Below the pieces are notes generated by a model. That model did not search any database, had not been told where the DNA came from, and saw nothing but the letters and a program-made list of their open reading frames with translations. A stretch of DNA of 64,000 nt from Lichina pygmaea (Eukaryota > Ascomycota > Lichinomycetes > Lichinales > Lichinaceae). Within the stretch, counting starts at the first letter, position 1. The number at the start of each line of letters is the position of its first letter. The stretch covers positions 310,001 through 374,000 of the forward strand of contig OY730170.1 in assembly GCA_963422465.1 (NCBI GenBank). Direction: 5' to 3'. A program made the translations under genes and the position numbers. Positions 31,359 through 43,758 of the stretch are shown one piece after another.

Positions 31359-34300
31359 TTACGCCATCGAGTTCCTTGTCGCTGTGGCCGACGACGTCTC
31401 CGTCTCCAGTCGACCGCGCGTCTGCTGCAAGTGCAGGACTAACCAGACGGCGTCCGGATTGCGCGCTGCGAGTACGTCCTGCAGGTCTTTTCTCGCGGGC
31501 AGCAGGTCGGCGAACATGTCCACGACATCGTCGAAGATGGTCTCGTTGACGTGCACGTACTCGAGCGTCGCGACGAAGAGGTCAATGAGGGCTGCGTGGA
31601 TCTGGAGTTTGGACGTTTGTAGCGGTTGCTTCGCTAGCTGCGTGGCCGACGCGGATGTGCTCGTGCTTGTGGAAGGATTCCTGCTACTGCTGCTGATTGC
31701 GGTGATGAGGCCTGCGCTTGGGCTTGCGCTACGAACGCGAACCGGTAGATCGACCTCGCTGGCTTGCTTCGTTCGGGGTCTTCTCTTGGCCTTTGGCTTC
31801 GTCGCCGCGCCGACTTCGGGATACACCTGCCAGTAAAGAGCTTTCAAGCGCGGCCATTCCGTCTCCAGCCGGCTCGACATAAAGTCGCCAGCGGCCATGC
31901 ATATGCTAGCCACGGCTTTGGCAGCAGAGACGACGACAAACGGCTCTTGATCGTACAGCCGTCTGGCCATCACCGGCCAAAGGTCGTTGACGAGCGGGAG
32001 AAAGCTGTCTTCGTTCTGCTGTAGCGCCGCGCTGGCCGTGCTCGTCAGGTCCAGAAGATCTCGTCTTAAACGAGCAGATTCGTGCGTGAGGTAATGCTGG
32101 CTGAGACGGGCGATGGACTGCAGCATGTTATAGGTCTTGGACGGAGGATCTGGTTTCTGTTCCACGGCCGGCTGCTCTTGGGATCCTTCGTCCGTCTCGT
32201 CGCTAACTTCGAGGCTATCCAGATCACCTTCGCTTTGCTCCATCGGGACGGGGGGCTTTGCTGAGAATAGATTCTCCGACGGCTCTCGTGGGAAAGATTT
32301 GTTTTCAAATCTGTCCTCCTTCTCCGCCGACTTTCTTTCAGACTGTCGTCTGACACTCTTTTCAAGAAGTTCAGCAACCTCGGCCATGACGAGAGGCCGA
32401 TAACGTGTCTTTCGATGTCGATCCTCCCGTCCAGACGTGATCATAAGCGTGTCCGCCCGCGATCCTTGCACGACGATCTCGCGCAGAACCGAAAACAGAA
32501 GCTCAACGAGACGAGGATAACCATGGAAGCTGTCCAGGGCCGCGAAGATAGAAGCCATAAGATCGTCCAGGAACGGAAGAAGCGACGGACCGGCAAGCCT
32601 CATCATCATCAAAAGGACCTGAGGAGCTTGAGGCGACAGCTCAAACGTATTGAGCTTCAGTGCAACGGTATTGACAAGGTAGTCGACATTGTCGATGATG
32701 AGACGACTGGCACTTTCGTACCCGCTGCTCTGTGCGACGATGTTCAAACATACCACAGCATGATGCCGAAGCTGCGCATTCGAAGAGCCAATAAAATGGA
32801 CAACGGGGTACAGCGCGTCAATAAGCTCAGCTCGAAAGTCAGACCTCATCTGCTGTGCTTGCAGGGCAATCGTCTCCAGTGCCAGACCTTGAAACCGCCA
32901 GTCCTCCTCATCCTCTCTCGTCAATGTACTCTCAAAAATCGAGAGCGAGTGTGAGTATAAGATGTCCAGAACATCCGTCCAGGCGAGCGCCGCGTCCGGC
33001 GGTAGCTCGAATAGACTCGTTTCTCTGGCAACAGCCCCCAAGGAATGCTTGACCATATTCAAAGCGAGCCAAAAGCTGGCTACACCACTGTTTCCTGCCA
33101 TGCTTCGTAGACTTTCGGCCAGGGTAGTCGCAATATCCACCCCTGACGACGACACGCTCAGTGTCTTCGACAGTACCTGTAGCTTTGAAAGAGTCTCTTG
33201 CTGGCTCTTTTGGATCGACAGAACCGATGAAAATGACGTGACAGGAGCCTCAGATAACCCTCGAGTAGAATCCAAGTTGTTGTCTAACTGTACCACTTCC
33301 ACCTGGGCCGGCCGACCAGAGATGGCTGCTGACACGGCGCCCCGCAGGCTCATCATCAAATGGTCGTTGAAAAAATTGGACTCTGTGCGAAGATCAGATA
33401 GGACTCGTATAGACGTGGAGATCTGGTGGATGATCCTTGATTTGGCTTTGTCGTCGTTTGACTGAACGATCCTAGGCAGGGAAGTCACCCAGGCGTGCTG
33501 GCTCGACTTGATCGACTCAATAACAAGGCTGTTCTGTATTGCCAGCCTCTCGAGCGACTGTTCATATTGGCTCTTTTCGTCTTCCTGCAGCTCCCATGAT
33601 AAACCCATTGCCGTCTCCACAGCCAGAGTGGTACACTCTGGCAGGCTCTTCTGACAGCATTCCAGGACCATCTTGCAAAGTTCCAAAAGGGCCTGCCGCA
33701 CTTCAGCTCGTCCATATTCTTGAATCTTCACAACGGTTGTCAGCGCCAGTTTGATTTGGCCGGCCGTGGCTTTGAGCCAGGACTGCGTCAAGGAGATCTT
33801 CATATCGGCGGGCTGCGTCGTGGATGCCGCTGATGTGACGTGAGGCAGGACATCATCGTCATGAAGCATTGACCGCAATGTCTTGGTGAGGCATCTGAGG
33901 CTTGCTTCAAGGACCCTCCAACCCCTCCTAGAACGGCTGTCTCGTTGCAGTGTCTTTGTTAGGGATGAGATAATTCCGGGAAATAAGCTTGCTAGAGCCT
34001 CCTTGTCGTCACTGCAATCCAAATATGAGTCCAGAGCTGCTGCAGCGGACAACTGCACAGTAGCGGAAGGGCCATCCGCAATATTGTCCAAGACCACCGT
34101 GATACACTGTCCCAAGGAAGGAAGGTTGGGGAGCGCCGTAAGCACCTGAACATTCGAGGACCCTGCGAACGATCCGAACAGGGCCGACAGACATTTGCAT
34201 GCAATAAGGCGAAGCTCCTCCGACGCCTCGATAGCTTCACTTCGACCACTGATCGTCTTTCCAGCAGCAGCGAACGTTAGGAGAATCAAAAGCTGCAAGC

Positions 34301-34671
34301 CGAGCTCTTTGGGCATCTGGCTCCTCCATCCCGCAGACAGTAGAAGGAGCAGACAGTCGAGGGCCAGCTCCAAGGCGCGTTGCGAGATGACGTTCGTCTG
34401 TCGCAAGACGTTCGAGAGAGGAAAGAAAACATAATCCGCCAACTTGGCGTCGGCAAAGCCACTGGACTGGGAGGCCAACTGGAGAGCTCGATGCAGGTTT
34501 TCGAGGCTCGGGACGACGTCTCTTTGGCCGCCCTGGCCCCTTCCCAGCGTCAAGGTGATCTGCCCCAGTTCGACGCAGTACGGCTTAAGCTATCGCAGAG
34601 TTAGATATGACCGCCTCATTCAACATGAAGCAGAGCACTACCTGTTGAAATATCTCGCTCCTACTAGCCAT
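31359..34671 (-). CDS. TTI1: TEL2-interacting protein 1 (Tti1), HEAT-repeat protein
   Basis: The reading is complement(join(31359..34589, 34642..34671)), 1086 aa. The 30-nt first exon gives MASRSEIFQQ, and a 52-bp intron leads to LKPYCVELGQITLTLG, a family-typical start. The whole protein is helical and fits HEAT/TPR-type repeats. The C-terminal region has AGDFMSSRLETEWPRLKALYWQV, a well kept Tti1 segment, and the tail DAVWLVLHLQQ. Tti1 works with Tel2 and Tti2 (TTT complex) and Hsp90 to fold and stabilise PIKK kinases such as TOR, Tel1 and Mec1. An acidic, Ser-rich insert lies at about residues 790-850. The call rests on length, repeat type and these C-terminal motifs. Confidence 0.85.
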
Positions 34672-35087
34672 GGTATGTACGTGCTCTAAGGTGTTGGGGA
34701 AAGCTAGCTACGGTGGTGATCGTTCGCTTCCTGTCTAACGTCACATTGGACACCGTAACATAGGTCGATGCCACGATAGACCGAAGCTAGTCAGTCACCG
34801 ACACGACAACCAAGTCTGACAGGCTCGATCCGACTGTTCTTGAAAGCAGGCGCTCTGACAGCGAGGGATTAAGCAGTGATGTCTCAACTATAAACACTAC
34901 AAACAATGCCCTGTCCACATGAATGTCCGAGAACAAACGCCCGGCTGTCGACATAGGCGTACGATGGCTTCCTTGAAACAAAAGAATGTGCACCAAAAGA
35001 TATCCAAGACCACCTCCGCGTGTAAAACCAATTCGAGATATCCTGTTATAGAACAGAGCATGCTCATTGCCCTGTCAAATCCGGTCG
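34672..35087. other. Spacer between AKR1 3' end and TTI1 5' end
   Basis: This 416-bp stretch must hold the terminator of the palmitoyltransferase gene and the promoter of TTI1, both on the minus strand. Open frames here are short and have no family features. Confidence 0.5.
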
Positions 35088-37548
35088 TCATACAACATCT
35101 TCACCAGGCACACTCTGGTACCCAACGTTCCCGCTGCTCGGCGCCACCGTTCCGGGATGCCTCCTTCGTGGTGGCAGCTCGTACAGCTTTGTATAGTCCA
35201 CAGCCATACGCCCTATGGTGGCCGCGCCAGTCGTTCGAGTCCCAAATATAGGAGCGCCATCACACCAAAAGTCGTTGCAGTTTGTGATCAGACCCATGGA
35301 GAACGGATTCCTTTGGCGGCGCGCAGGGCTTCCGCTAAGCCCGGCTTGTGCGGTGGCAAAGAAGGTGTCGATTCCCAGCAGTCGCTTCCACTGAGACAAA
35401 AACCCTTGGGAGCGGGGATCGTGAGGTGCGCTGCTGTCAGGTAATGCTGGATCCGGACCCAAGCCGCCAGTCGTCAGCTGAGCGCCTTCCAGCGATGTCG
35501 TACCGGCAGTCACCGCAGCGGTTAGTGCTTCGGGAATGCCATGTGGCGTGTGGTGAATGTTGCCTCGCATATTCTCGAAAGTGGTCTGGGCTCTTGCAAT
35601 CTGAACCAGTTGCACGAACATCAACATCGTCACCCAGATAAGTTGAAGGGCGGCAAAGGCGACAAGGACAATCGTATACGGATCCTTCGAGTACGTCTGG
35701 CAAAGAGACTCCGAGAGTATGTTACAGTCGGCATGCGGAGGCTGGGGAAGGGCTTCGAGATCTATGTAGCCACATCAGCAACCAGTAGCCAAAAACGAGA
35801 CGATAGACAGCTCACAGTTGATTGTGAGTCGCACAAGTGTGAGAACAGCAGACTCCAATCCTAAGAGGAAGACGAGAAAATGCCGATGGTTGTTGACACC
35901 GACACAGTTATTGATCCATGGACAGTGGCTGGACTAATCAGCACCGACCATCGCCGACTAGACGGGAAAAGTACACCTACTGATCGTGTTTGGCGACACA
36001 GCGTCCACATTTTTTGCAGTGCTTGCTGCGGAGGGGCTTCCGCACCATGCAAATGACACAGTAGTTTTCTGCGTCGAATTTCCAGAGGCCCAAGAGTTCA
36101 TCAATCGCGGTTCTTTGTTGCGACATGCCAGCTAGTTTAGGCACGAAGCCAGGATCGTGCACGAGACAGGTGTAGTAGAAGTAGTTGGCGAGCAGGTAGC
36201 AGGCACCGAAAAAGAGATTGGTGAGAAAGTCCGTCCGGAAGGTAGCTAGTTGAATCAGCAACGTTCATTTGGCGGATCGGTGTCCCCGGTCAACTTACTC
36301 GGCAGGATGGTCGTGCACCATCTGAAGCCGACCCAGAAACTGATCCCTGCAAATACTCCAGCTAAGAACGGCTGGTCATGTAAGTTCGAGATCTCGATGG
36401 ACAGGAGAGCCGACCAGTCCACTAACCGTACGATGGATGTGCTTCATATCAGCAGGTGCGAACTTGAGCAGCTGAATCGCGATCCATTGCAAGGCGTAGG
36501 CCACAAAAGCCGCTATAGGGATCGCCGCGTAGACGACCGTATGGCTAAGGATCATCATAGCACACCACACGATGAAGAATGGCCAGAGGAAGTAGAACTT
36601 GCTCAAGACGCTCCTGCTTCTGATGGAGCTTGCGCCGATATGGGAACGCGCCGTGGCGTCCTCGCGGTAGCCGCAATCCGCAAGCGCTCGTTGCCAGGCT
36701 CGCATCGAGTTCATCTCGGCCGCTACTGTCGATGGAGTCTTCCCGGTCGAGGACACAGCGAAACGATCGGAACCGTATTCCAGCAGCTTCTGGGTGCACG
36801 CGTGAGACCCCTTCACGAGGGCCCAGTGCAACGAGGTAAAGCCAACTTCGTCGGTGGCATAGACATTTGCGCCCCATCTCAGGAACAGATCGACGCAGGC
36901 GGGATAGCCTTTGTAAGCTGCCCACATCAGACAGGTATGTCCTTGAGGATCCGTCGAGTCCACAGGTATGTTCTGATGGAGCAGGAGAATTAACAAGAAC
37001 ATGTTGCCGTCAAAGGTGGCCAGATGCATGATGTTGTAGCCTTGCACATCGGTGAGTAGCGGGTCGGCGCCATGTGCTAACAACAGATTAACAACGTAGT
37101 AGTGACATCGCTGGGCGGCCCACATGGCCGGCGTTGCGATGGACTCTCCGCCCTTGGCGTTGACATTCGCGCCGAGCTCGATCAGGTATCTGCACAGCGC
37201 ATATCTGTTGTTGATGGCAGCCCACTGCGATGAGAACACCTCTCAGTGTCGCGCCTTGCAGAAGATCTCATGTCGGCTGGAGCACCTTACATGTAACGGG
37301 GTGATGCCCTCTTCGTCTACGTACTTGGGGTCGAACTTGCCCTCATCGTACAGGCTCTGGATGGTCACAATGTCCCCAAGCCTCGCTAGCTGCATCAGAT
37401 CCAATTGCGATGATGGAAGCGTCTGTTGGCCACGTATGCTGTTGAGCTCGACGTTCTCGTCCTCCATCGCTCTGGATGTAGTCTGCAAGGAACCGTGGCC
37501 GTTCGCCGTGCCGTCTAAAGGACCGGAAATGGAGGATGTCGTCGACAT
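35088..37548 (-). CDS. AKR1: Ankyrin-repeat palmitoyltransferase, Akr1 type
   Basis: The reading is complement(join(35088..35761, 35816..35928, 35981..36245, 36299..36371, 36427..37224, 37291..37548)), 726 aa; all introns are 52-66 bp and keep frame. Residues 1-60 are a polar tail. About six ankyrin repeats cover residues 65-265 ([57 protein letters not shown]). Membrane segments follow, then the Cys-rich DHHC domain at about 430-480 ([17 protein letters not shown]), with the catalytic Cys. Here the motif is a plain DHHC, whereas the yeast Akr1 has DHYC. Two further membrane segments and a polar tail finish the protein. These enzymes S-acylate casein kinases and other proteins at the Golgi or endosomes. 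Confidence 0.94.
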
Positions 37549-37854
37549 CCTGTGCCATCTAGCTCTCCGACAGCAACAAGATACAGGCCGGTAGCTGCAC
37601 AGCCTTCCCTCGAACGAGAAACGTCAGCCCTTGAAAAAATTTGGGTGAGGTGCTCCTGAAGCACGGTAGGCCGCGCGAGGCGCATTTTGGTGGCTCAGCA
37701 CGGACAAATACGGTGCCGGTACCGTACCGGTATCGGTCCGATTCTATTCCGAGAACTCACGGAACATTGTTTTGCCGCTCCCTCGCCCTATAGGGTTGCG
37801 TACAGCACCGACCAGCGTCCAACCGTGCCAATCTGCAGATGCGAATCTATAGCC
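37549..37854. promoter_or_regulatory. Short divergent promoter, AKR1 and SRP receptor beta
   Basis: Only 306 bp separate the two start codons. A palindromic GTACC/GGTAC cluster lies at about 37710-37735. Both flanking products act at membranes of the secretory pathway, but co-regulation is only a guess. Confidence 0.55.
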
Positions 37855-38809
37855 ATGGCGTCGCCGACGGCTCTCGGCCAGTGGATGACGGTTCTTCTCG
37901 GCCCTAACCTGCTGGCCATTGTTGTTGGGTCCGTATTGGCTCTGGGATTGCCGGTTCTAGTTCATTACTTTCTCTACCGTCCTCGGGCTGAGCAGGGTCT
38001 GCCTACCTTCCTCGTAGCAGGCCCAAGCGGATCCGGGAAGACGACCCTCGCCACCTATGTAAGTGTGATACTCAGCGTGTGGAACAGAGGCCGCTCTAAC
38101 AGTGTTGCAGCTTGAACAGGGCAGTTACTCCGCCACGCATACATCGCAAGTGCCGTTGACGGTTGAGGTCACGCTTCCCACCGTTGCAGTGCCAGCTTCG
38201 TCAAGATACCGCTCATCCAATGATCCGACGCTGAGTGGACCCAAACGGCTATTGCTGGTCGATACACCTGGGCATGGCAAGCTGCGGTACATCGCAATGG
38301 ACCGTCTCGCCCAGCGGCAAAGAATAAGTGGAGTGATATACGTCGTGGATGCCGCCGATCTTTCCGAGGCCGCACACGAAGACCGACGAGGAGGAGGCTT
38401 ACAAAGGAGCGCTGAATACCTGCATGACATCTTACTACTCCTGCAGAAGCAGTCACTAAACACGCAGAAGTCTCGAGGATCCAAGGCTATGCCAGTCCTA
38501 ATAGTGGCGAACAAGCTTGATTTGTTCACGGCTTTGCCAACGCCACTCGTCAGAACGCGGCTGGAGGCGGAGATCTCACGGATCCGCGAATCTCGAGCAA
38601 AGGGTCTGTTGGATTCTGGAATCGGGGTAGAGTCTGCAACTGAAGTCGGAGGCGAGAAAGACATACTGGGAGAACCGGACAGCGATACCTTTCGCTTCTC
38701 GCAGATGGCGAGTGTTGATATTCCTGTCAATATCGCCGGTGGATATGTGATCGGAGCCGACGGGCCAGATGTCCAGCAGTGGTGGCAATGGATGGCAGAT
38801 CAAATGTGA
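37855..38809 (+). CDS. SRP102: Signal recognition particle receptor subunit beta
   Basis: The reading is join(37855..38058, 38111..38809), 300 aa. A single N-terminal membrane segment (about residues 12-38) is followed by a small Ras/Arf-like GTPase domain. The G1 loop is GPSGSGKTTL, the G3 box LLVDTPGHGKLR and the G4 box ANKLDL. The 52-bp intron has a CTAAC branch and a CAG acceptor, and joins TLATY to LEQGSYSA in frame. The protein anchors the SRP receptor alpha subunit in the ER membrane and takes part in docking of ribosomes with SRP. An acidic/Ser insert sits before the last 40 residues. The end (GADGPDVQQWWQWMADQM) is typical. Confidence 0.92.
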
Positions 38810-40242
38810 TCACCAGCGTATACCTCGCAATCTTTGCGCAAATCATCTTGTTTGGCTTATACCAGGTGGGCCGCCCAAAAATGGGGCTGGTCCTTTGATC
38901 AACATCAGCAGCAAAATCATCCAATAGAGTTACGACCCATCTCGCGACCACGAAATTTGCCAGACGGAGGAATTAGTAGAATTCACCTGGTATCACAGCG
39001 CAACTTGCAGGATCAGTAAAAGGTTGAGTCCTTGAGCTGGCACTAACAATTACTTCTCCGCACTGTGAGATATGTACTGCTGTAATAGCTACTATACCTG
39101 AGCTGCATCTGTACATACCATGTACGTACTTGTTTACCCACTGAGCTGCATCTGTACATACCATGTACGTACTTGTTTACCCACTGAGCAGTAGCCATCT
39201 GCCAACCAGGAGAAGAAGTTATTGGTGTGCTTACGTCCTGCGAGAGTTGTTGACCTGAGGGGTGGGAGAGGCCAGTCCTCGCTCGCTGCCAGAGCCGAGG
39301 TCACGTGAGAGAAGAGAATTGTCATGTATATTAGACTGCTAGATCGTGACACTCAGAGAATCAAGAGTCTTACGCGCTGGGAGCCTCTTCCGTGCGACGC
39401 CGACGTCGCACGCTGACCAGTCGCCTAAGTACCATACGTAACGTACGTACGTACGTACCCATACGTACGTCACGTACCGGTACTTTGGACTTTTGGCTTT
39501 TTGCAGCCCGAGGCTTATGTGGTTTACTGGCCCTACACTAAACTTGTAGCCCTCTGCAGGGAAGTTAGTGCAAGCCATTGACTTAGGATGAACTTTGTGG
39601 TTGACGGCCCAGACTACGTACTACAGAACAGTTAGTAATCATCTCAGAAGTGACTGAGTCAAAAATGGTTCAACCTACATACGTAGAGCATCGTTACTAT
39701 ATGATGCAAGTCGTTTCCTGTGAACAAGCTTGTTGGTCATAAGTAGTGACAATCCATGAAGTTTACGGTCCGTACAGTACTCCTGAATAGCTATCGGATC
39801 AGAACTAACTGCGACCTACAGCTATTGTTTTCATATGACTTACTGGGATCAACTTGGTATTGGGGCTTCTCCAGATTTGTGTTGAACCGCTGTACTTCCG
39901 TAACTACGTACCGGTACTCGTAAGTCGATTGGTTCCGTTTTAGCGCTATACAGTACCCATACGTACCGTAGCTACTAGAGCAACAGTTTGAAAGTTCTGA
40001 CGAGAGACTGCTGTTGAAGCAGTCTTTTGAAGGGTCGATGTGGTACTTTTTATATAGTCTTTAATAGCAAGACCTCGGGCCGAGATCCACCATCTCGGCT
40101 AAAGTCGGGATGACGGCTGGTGGGGTCTCAATGCGGACTTACCCTTACTAATGCTCCTCTCTCTTTATACCCATCGACGTGCGTCGTAGAGCCGCCACAG
40201 TTGAATTTCCATATCGACAGCTTCATCTTGCGAGACCACACC
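38810..40242. other. Spacer with simple and tandem repeats
   Basis: No gene is seen in these 1.4 kb. A 43-bp unit is repeated twice head to tail (39098-39140, 39141-39183). A dense GTAC/ACGT run lies at 39434-39482. A TATA-like TTTTTATATAG at about 40046 could belong to the promoter of the next gene. Confidence 0.6.
39098..39183. repeat. 43-bp tandem duplication
   Basis: Two identical copies lie directly adjacent, each starting CTGAGCTGCATC. A third copy begins with only seven bases. Confidence 0.9.
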
Positions 40243-42101
40243 ATGTCTTCATATAGCACAGCTTCCAGACCACCGCCGGCTGCCATGGAGTCCATCCTTC
40301 AGCAGATTGGGAACACACCGCTTGTCCGGTTGAACAAGATCCCCCAGAGCCTTGGTATAGAAGCAACAGTCTATGCCAAGCTCGAATGCTTTAGCGCTGG
40401 TGGCAGCATCAAAGACCGAATTGCCTTGAGAATGGTCGAGGAGGCCGAGCTGTCGGGCAGGATCAAGCCCGGGGACACCCTGATTGAACCGACAAGTGGA
40501 AATACGTGAGATCCCCGCCGCAGGTAGAGTGCCCCTCTCGTAGACCATCTGCAGCCTGACGCTCTACGTTAGTGGCATCGGTCTCGCGCTGACAGCGGCC
40601 GTCAAAGGTATGTGTTCCTGGTGCGGCACGGCCTCATTCGCTGGTCAAAGCTTACGGGAAAGCAGGGTACAAGACCATCATCACCTTGCCTGAGAAAATG
40701 TCTCCCGAGAAGGTTGCCGTGCTTCGCGCTTTGAATGCTACAATCATCCGGACACCGACAGAGGCGGCTTATGACTCTCCCGAGTCGCATATTGGAGTGG
40801 CGAAGCGGCTCCAGAAGGAAATTCCAAACGCGCATATCCTCGACCAGTACGGCAACAGGAACAACCCGCTGGCCCATGAGTATGGCACAGCCGAGGAGAT
40901 ATGGGCGCAGGTCGATGGACGGTTGAAAGCTGTCGTGGCTGGAGCTGGGACGGGAGGAACGGTCACCGGTCTCGCCCGAGGTCTGAGGAAACACGACCCA
41001 TCCATCAAGGTTATTGCGGCAGATCCGCATGGCTCGGTCCTGGCCGCACCGGCTAGCCTCAATGTGGAGCATGCCAACGAACCGTACAAGGTGGAAGGTA
41101 TTGGGTACGATTTCACTCCAGAAGTTCTGGACCACGACGTCGTGGATAAGTGGTACAAGACGGACGACCGAGAAGCCTTCGCCTATGCAAGGAGACTCAT
41201 AGCTGAAGAAGGGCTGCTGGTTGGGGGCAGCAGCGGGAGTGCTCTGGCAGCAACCGTTCGAGCAGCAGCAGATCTCGAACTCAAGAATGGGGACTCCATC
41301 GTCGTCATTCTACCGGACAGCATCAGGAGCTACCTCAGCAAGGTACGTATGTACCGCTCATGCGATACTCAAATTCGTTTCCATCGCTTCAGACAAGGGT
41401 TAAAGTTCGCCTAGTTTGTGGACGATGACTGGCTGGCGGCGAATCATCTGCTTCCTCCGACACCGCCAAGTACAGCCCCATCCTCACCCAAGCTGAGCAC
41501 AAGGCGCGTGTCGATGGACGCGCTTCATGGCGCTACGGTCAAGTCGCTGCGGCTGAAGCCAGTCACGTCAACCCGTGCCGATTCCCCATGCTCCGAAGCG
41601 GTCGAGACGATGCGCGACAAGGGCTTCGATCAGTTGCCGGTGTTGGCTCCGAAAGGAGGTCGACTCGTTGGTCTGGTGACCCTTGGAAACATCCTCAGCT
41701 ACATCAGCCGTGGGCGGGCGACCAGCGAGACACCAGTCGCCAGCGTCATGTTCGACTTCTCGAGGATATCAGAAAACCTGACCCATCCGTTTGATCTATC
41801 CGAGATGTCGGCTAGCCTGACCCGTTCCGGTGATCCGAAGCATCGTGTGGCCAACGGCGACCCATCACTCAAGGAAGCCGACAGCGACACCGCTTCCAAA
41901 ATCGCACAGCGGTCCCATCGGCAGAAATTTGTCGAGATCACGATGAGCACACCGCTGAGCACGCTCAGCCGATTCTTGGAGTGGAACAGCGCAGCAATCG
42001 TGACAGAGAAGGACAAAGGCAGTGATCACGGCTTGAAGCCGGTGGCTGTAGTTACCAAGGTCGATCTTCTGTCGTGGCTGATGAGACACGGTCAGGCTTA
42101 G
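40243..42101 (+). CDS. CYS4: Cystathionine beta-synthase
   Basis: The reading is join(40243..40505, 40573..40607, 40666..41342, 41415..42101), 553 aa. The PLP-binding Lys is Lys57 in GGSIKDRIA. The substrate loop TSGNTGIGLA is built across introns 1 and 2, and the phosphate loop is GAGTGGTVTG. The catalytic core runs to about residue 330. Two CBS domains form the C-terminal part (MRDKGFDQLPVL, GLVTLGNILSYI; then FLEWNSAAIV), with a Ser-rich linker and an insert between them. The enzyme joins homocysteine and serine to cystathionine in transsulfuration. Exon 2 is only 35 nt. An in-frame frame extends upstream of 40243, but this ATG fits the family best. Confidence 0.95.
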
Positions 42102-42621
42102 GTGCGGGTGCAGGTTTTGGATAGAACGATGACTAATTTTCTAGCTCCCCTCGTGCTCACTCGAAGGGATCGAAGGATGATCTCGGAACAAGTGCATTGC
42201 ATCGTTCATGGTCAAGGAATACAAGAGCGTGGCCCGTCTCATTTCTGAATGCTCTTGAGAGTCGCAAGACTGCTGCATACTTCTGCGCCCTACTCGTGGT
42301 ATAAAATAAAGGGCTATAGCGTGACCAACTGTAAGGAAACGAAAAGAGTTGGAGACAGTCTGACAAGTATCGTACTAGCTTACCGCAGCTCCAGTTAACT
42401 ATCATACATGCTCACATACTATTTCACCCCATCTAATCCGCCGTGGATATGTATGAAAGACATCCATACGAGGGTGCTGGGGTTTTGTTATGATACTTGA
42501 ACTACTGGATCCTACCGTACTAGTGGTGATCAAACATCGGTGTGACGTAGACAACATTCCATTCCTAGCCAGGGCGAGGGTGCACACCTGCTTTCCGAAA
42601 GGACTCCAGCTAGTCATCCCC
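42102..42621. other. Spacer between CBS and SDR genes
   Basis: This spacer is about 520 bp and holds the terminator region of the CBS gene and the promoter of the SDR gene. An in-frame ATG at 42490 could extend the SDR by 44 residues, but I prefer 42622. Confidence 0.5.
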
Positions 42622-43758
42622 ATGGGTCCATTCTCTCACTTACCCAGCTACAATCCGCTCTCCTTACTTCGCACGAGCGGTCTTGTCACCGGCCATGGCT
42701 TCTCTCTGTCTGAGACCCCACCATTGAGCGGCAAAGTGGCCGTCATCACCGGCGGCCAAGCGGGTATCGGCAAAGAGATCGTCGCCCAACTGCTCTTGCA
42801 TGGGATCTCCAAGGCGTATATCGTCGCTCGCAGCCAGGAGAAGTATGTGGCCGCCAGGAAGGCATGGGCGCAGCGGGGCGGCATCACCGAGCGGGACGTC
42901 GACTCAAGAACAGTCTTCGTCAAGTGTAACCTCGCAGACGTTCAGGAAGTGAAGGCGGTGGCAGATGGACTCGTCGAGGAGCTGGACCGGCTTGATATAC
43001 TTTTCAATCACGCTGGTATGTGGCGACGGCGCGAATATGTATTCGAGCTAGATGTGGTGGCTGACTGCCGAGCCAACTCCTCGAAAGGCATGTCGCCAGT
43101 GGCAGAGTACTCGTTGTCCGCCCAAGGGATCGAGACAATATTTGCAACAAATCACGTCGGGCACTTTGCACTGACCCGGATCCTCCTACCGCTGCTGGAA
43201 GAGACTGCAAACGTCCATGGAAACGCGCGGATCGTGGTCACGACGTCATCCTTCCACCTTGCATGCCAAGAGATTGATTTTGCGAGCGTGACTTCGACGA
43301 CGCGGACAAAATCTCCAACCGCCGTCGACTCCTGCTACCGCTACGCTCGGAGCAAGCTGGCGAATGTGCTATTCACCAAAGAGCTGACAAGGATACTGGA
43401 CAGGAGGGGCGTTGACGATGTCTACGTCAACTGTTTCTTCCCTGGCAACATTCCGACCGAGGGAATGGACGCTTGGAAGCAACTCCTTGGTTCTCTCGCC
43501 GGCAGCCTCGTGAAGGGCGTCTTCCAGCTGGTCGGCCAATCCGAGCAGGACGCTGCGGCAACGGCGTTGTTCTTGGCGGCCAGCGAGGTGATCGCCAGGG
43601 ACAAGATCAGAGGGAGATATTTCATTCCGATTGCAATCGAGGACGAGCCCAGTGCCGTCGCAGGGGATGAAGATCTAGCCGAGAACCTGTGGGTCTGGAC
43701 CGAACGGAAAGTCGCCGAGGCTCTCGGTCAGGGGTGGGCAGTCTACGAGGAGTCATGA
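42622..43758 (+). CDS. Short-chain dehydrogenase/reductase
   Basis: The reading is join(42622..43015, 43088..43758), 354 aa. The Rossmann motif TGGQAGIG is at residues 43-50. LFNHAG replaces the usual NNAG, and the catalytic YARSK gives Tyr217 and Lys221, with the Ser in TTSSFH. It resembles fungal retinol-dehydrogenase-like SDRs that use NADP(H); the substrate is unknown. I infer an intron at 43016-43087: it has GTATGT, a CTGAC branch and an AAAG acceptor. Removing it joins LFNHAG to MSPVAEYSLSAQGIE, as expected in the family. The intron is 72 nt and has no stop, so unspliced mRNA would encode 24 extra residues. Confidence 0.88.
   Translation: MGPFSHLPSYNPLSLLRTSGLVTGHGFSLSETPPLSGKVAVITGGQAGIGKEIVAQLLLHGISKAYIVARSQEKYVAARKAWAQRGGITERDVDSRTVFVKCNLADVQEVKAVADGLVEELDRLDILFNHAGMWRRREYVFELDVVADCRANSSKGMSPVAEYSLSAQGIETIFATNHVGHFALTRILLPLLEETANVHGNARIVVTTSSFHLACQEIDFASVTSTTRTKSPTAVDSCYRYARSKLANVLFTKELTRILDRRGVDDVYVNCFFPGNIPTEGMDAWKQLLGSLAGSLVKGVFQLVGQSEQDAAATALFLAASEVIARDKIRGRYFIPIAIEDEPSAVAGDEDLAENLWVWTERKVAEALGQGWAVYEES

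Noticed and set aside
36250-36993. Plus-strand open frame (247 aa) across the palmitoyltransferase gene
   Set aside because: It overlaps the ankyrin-repeat exon on the other strand and has no features of its own.
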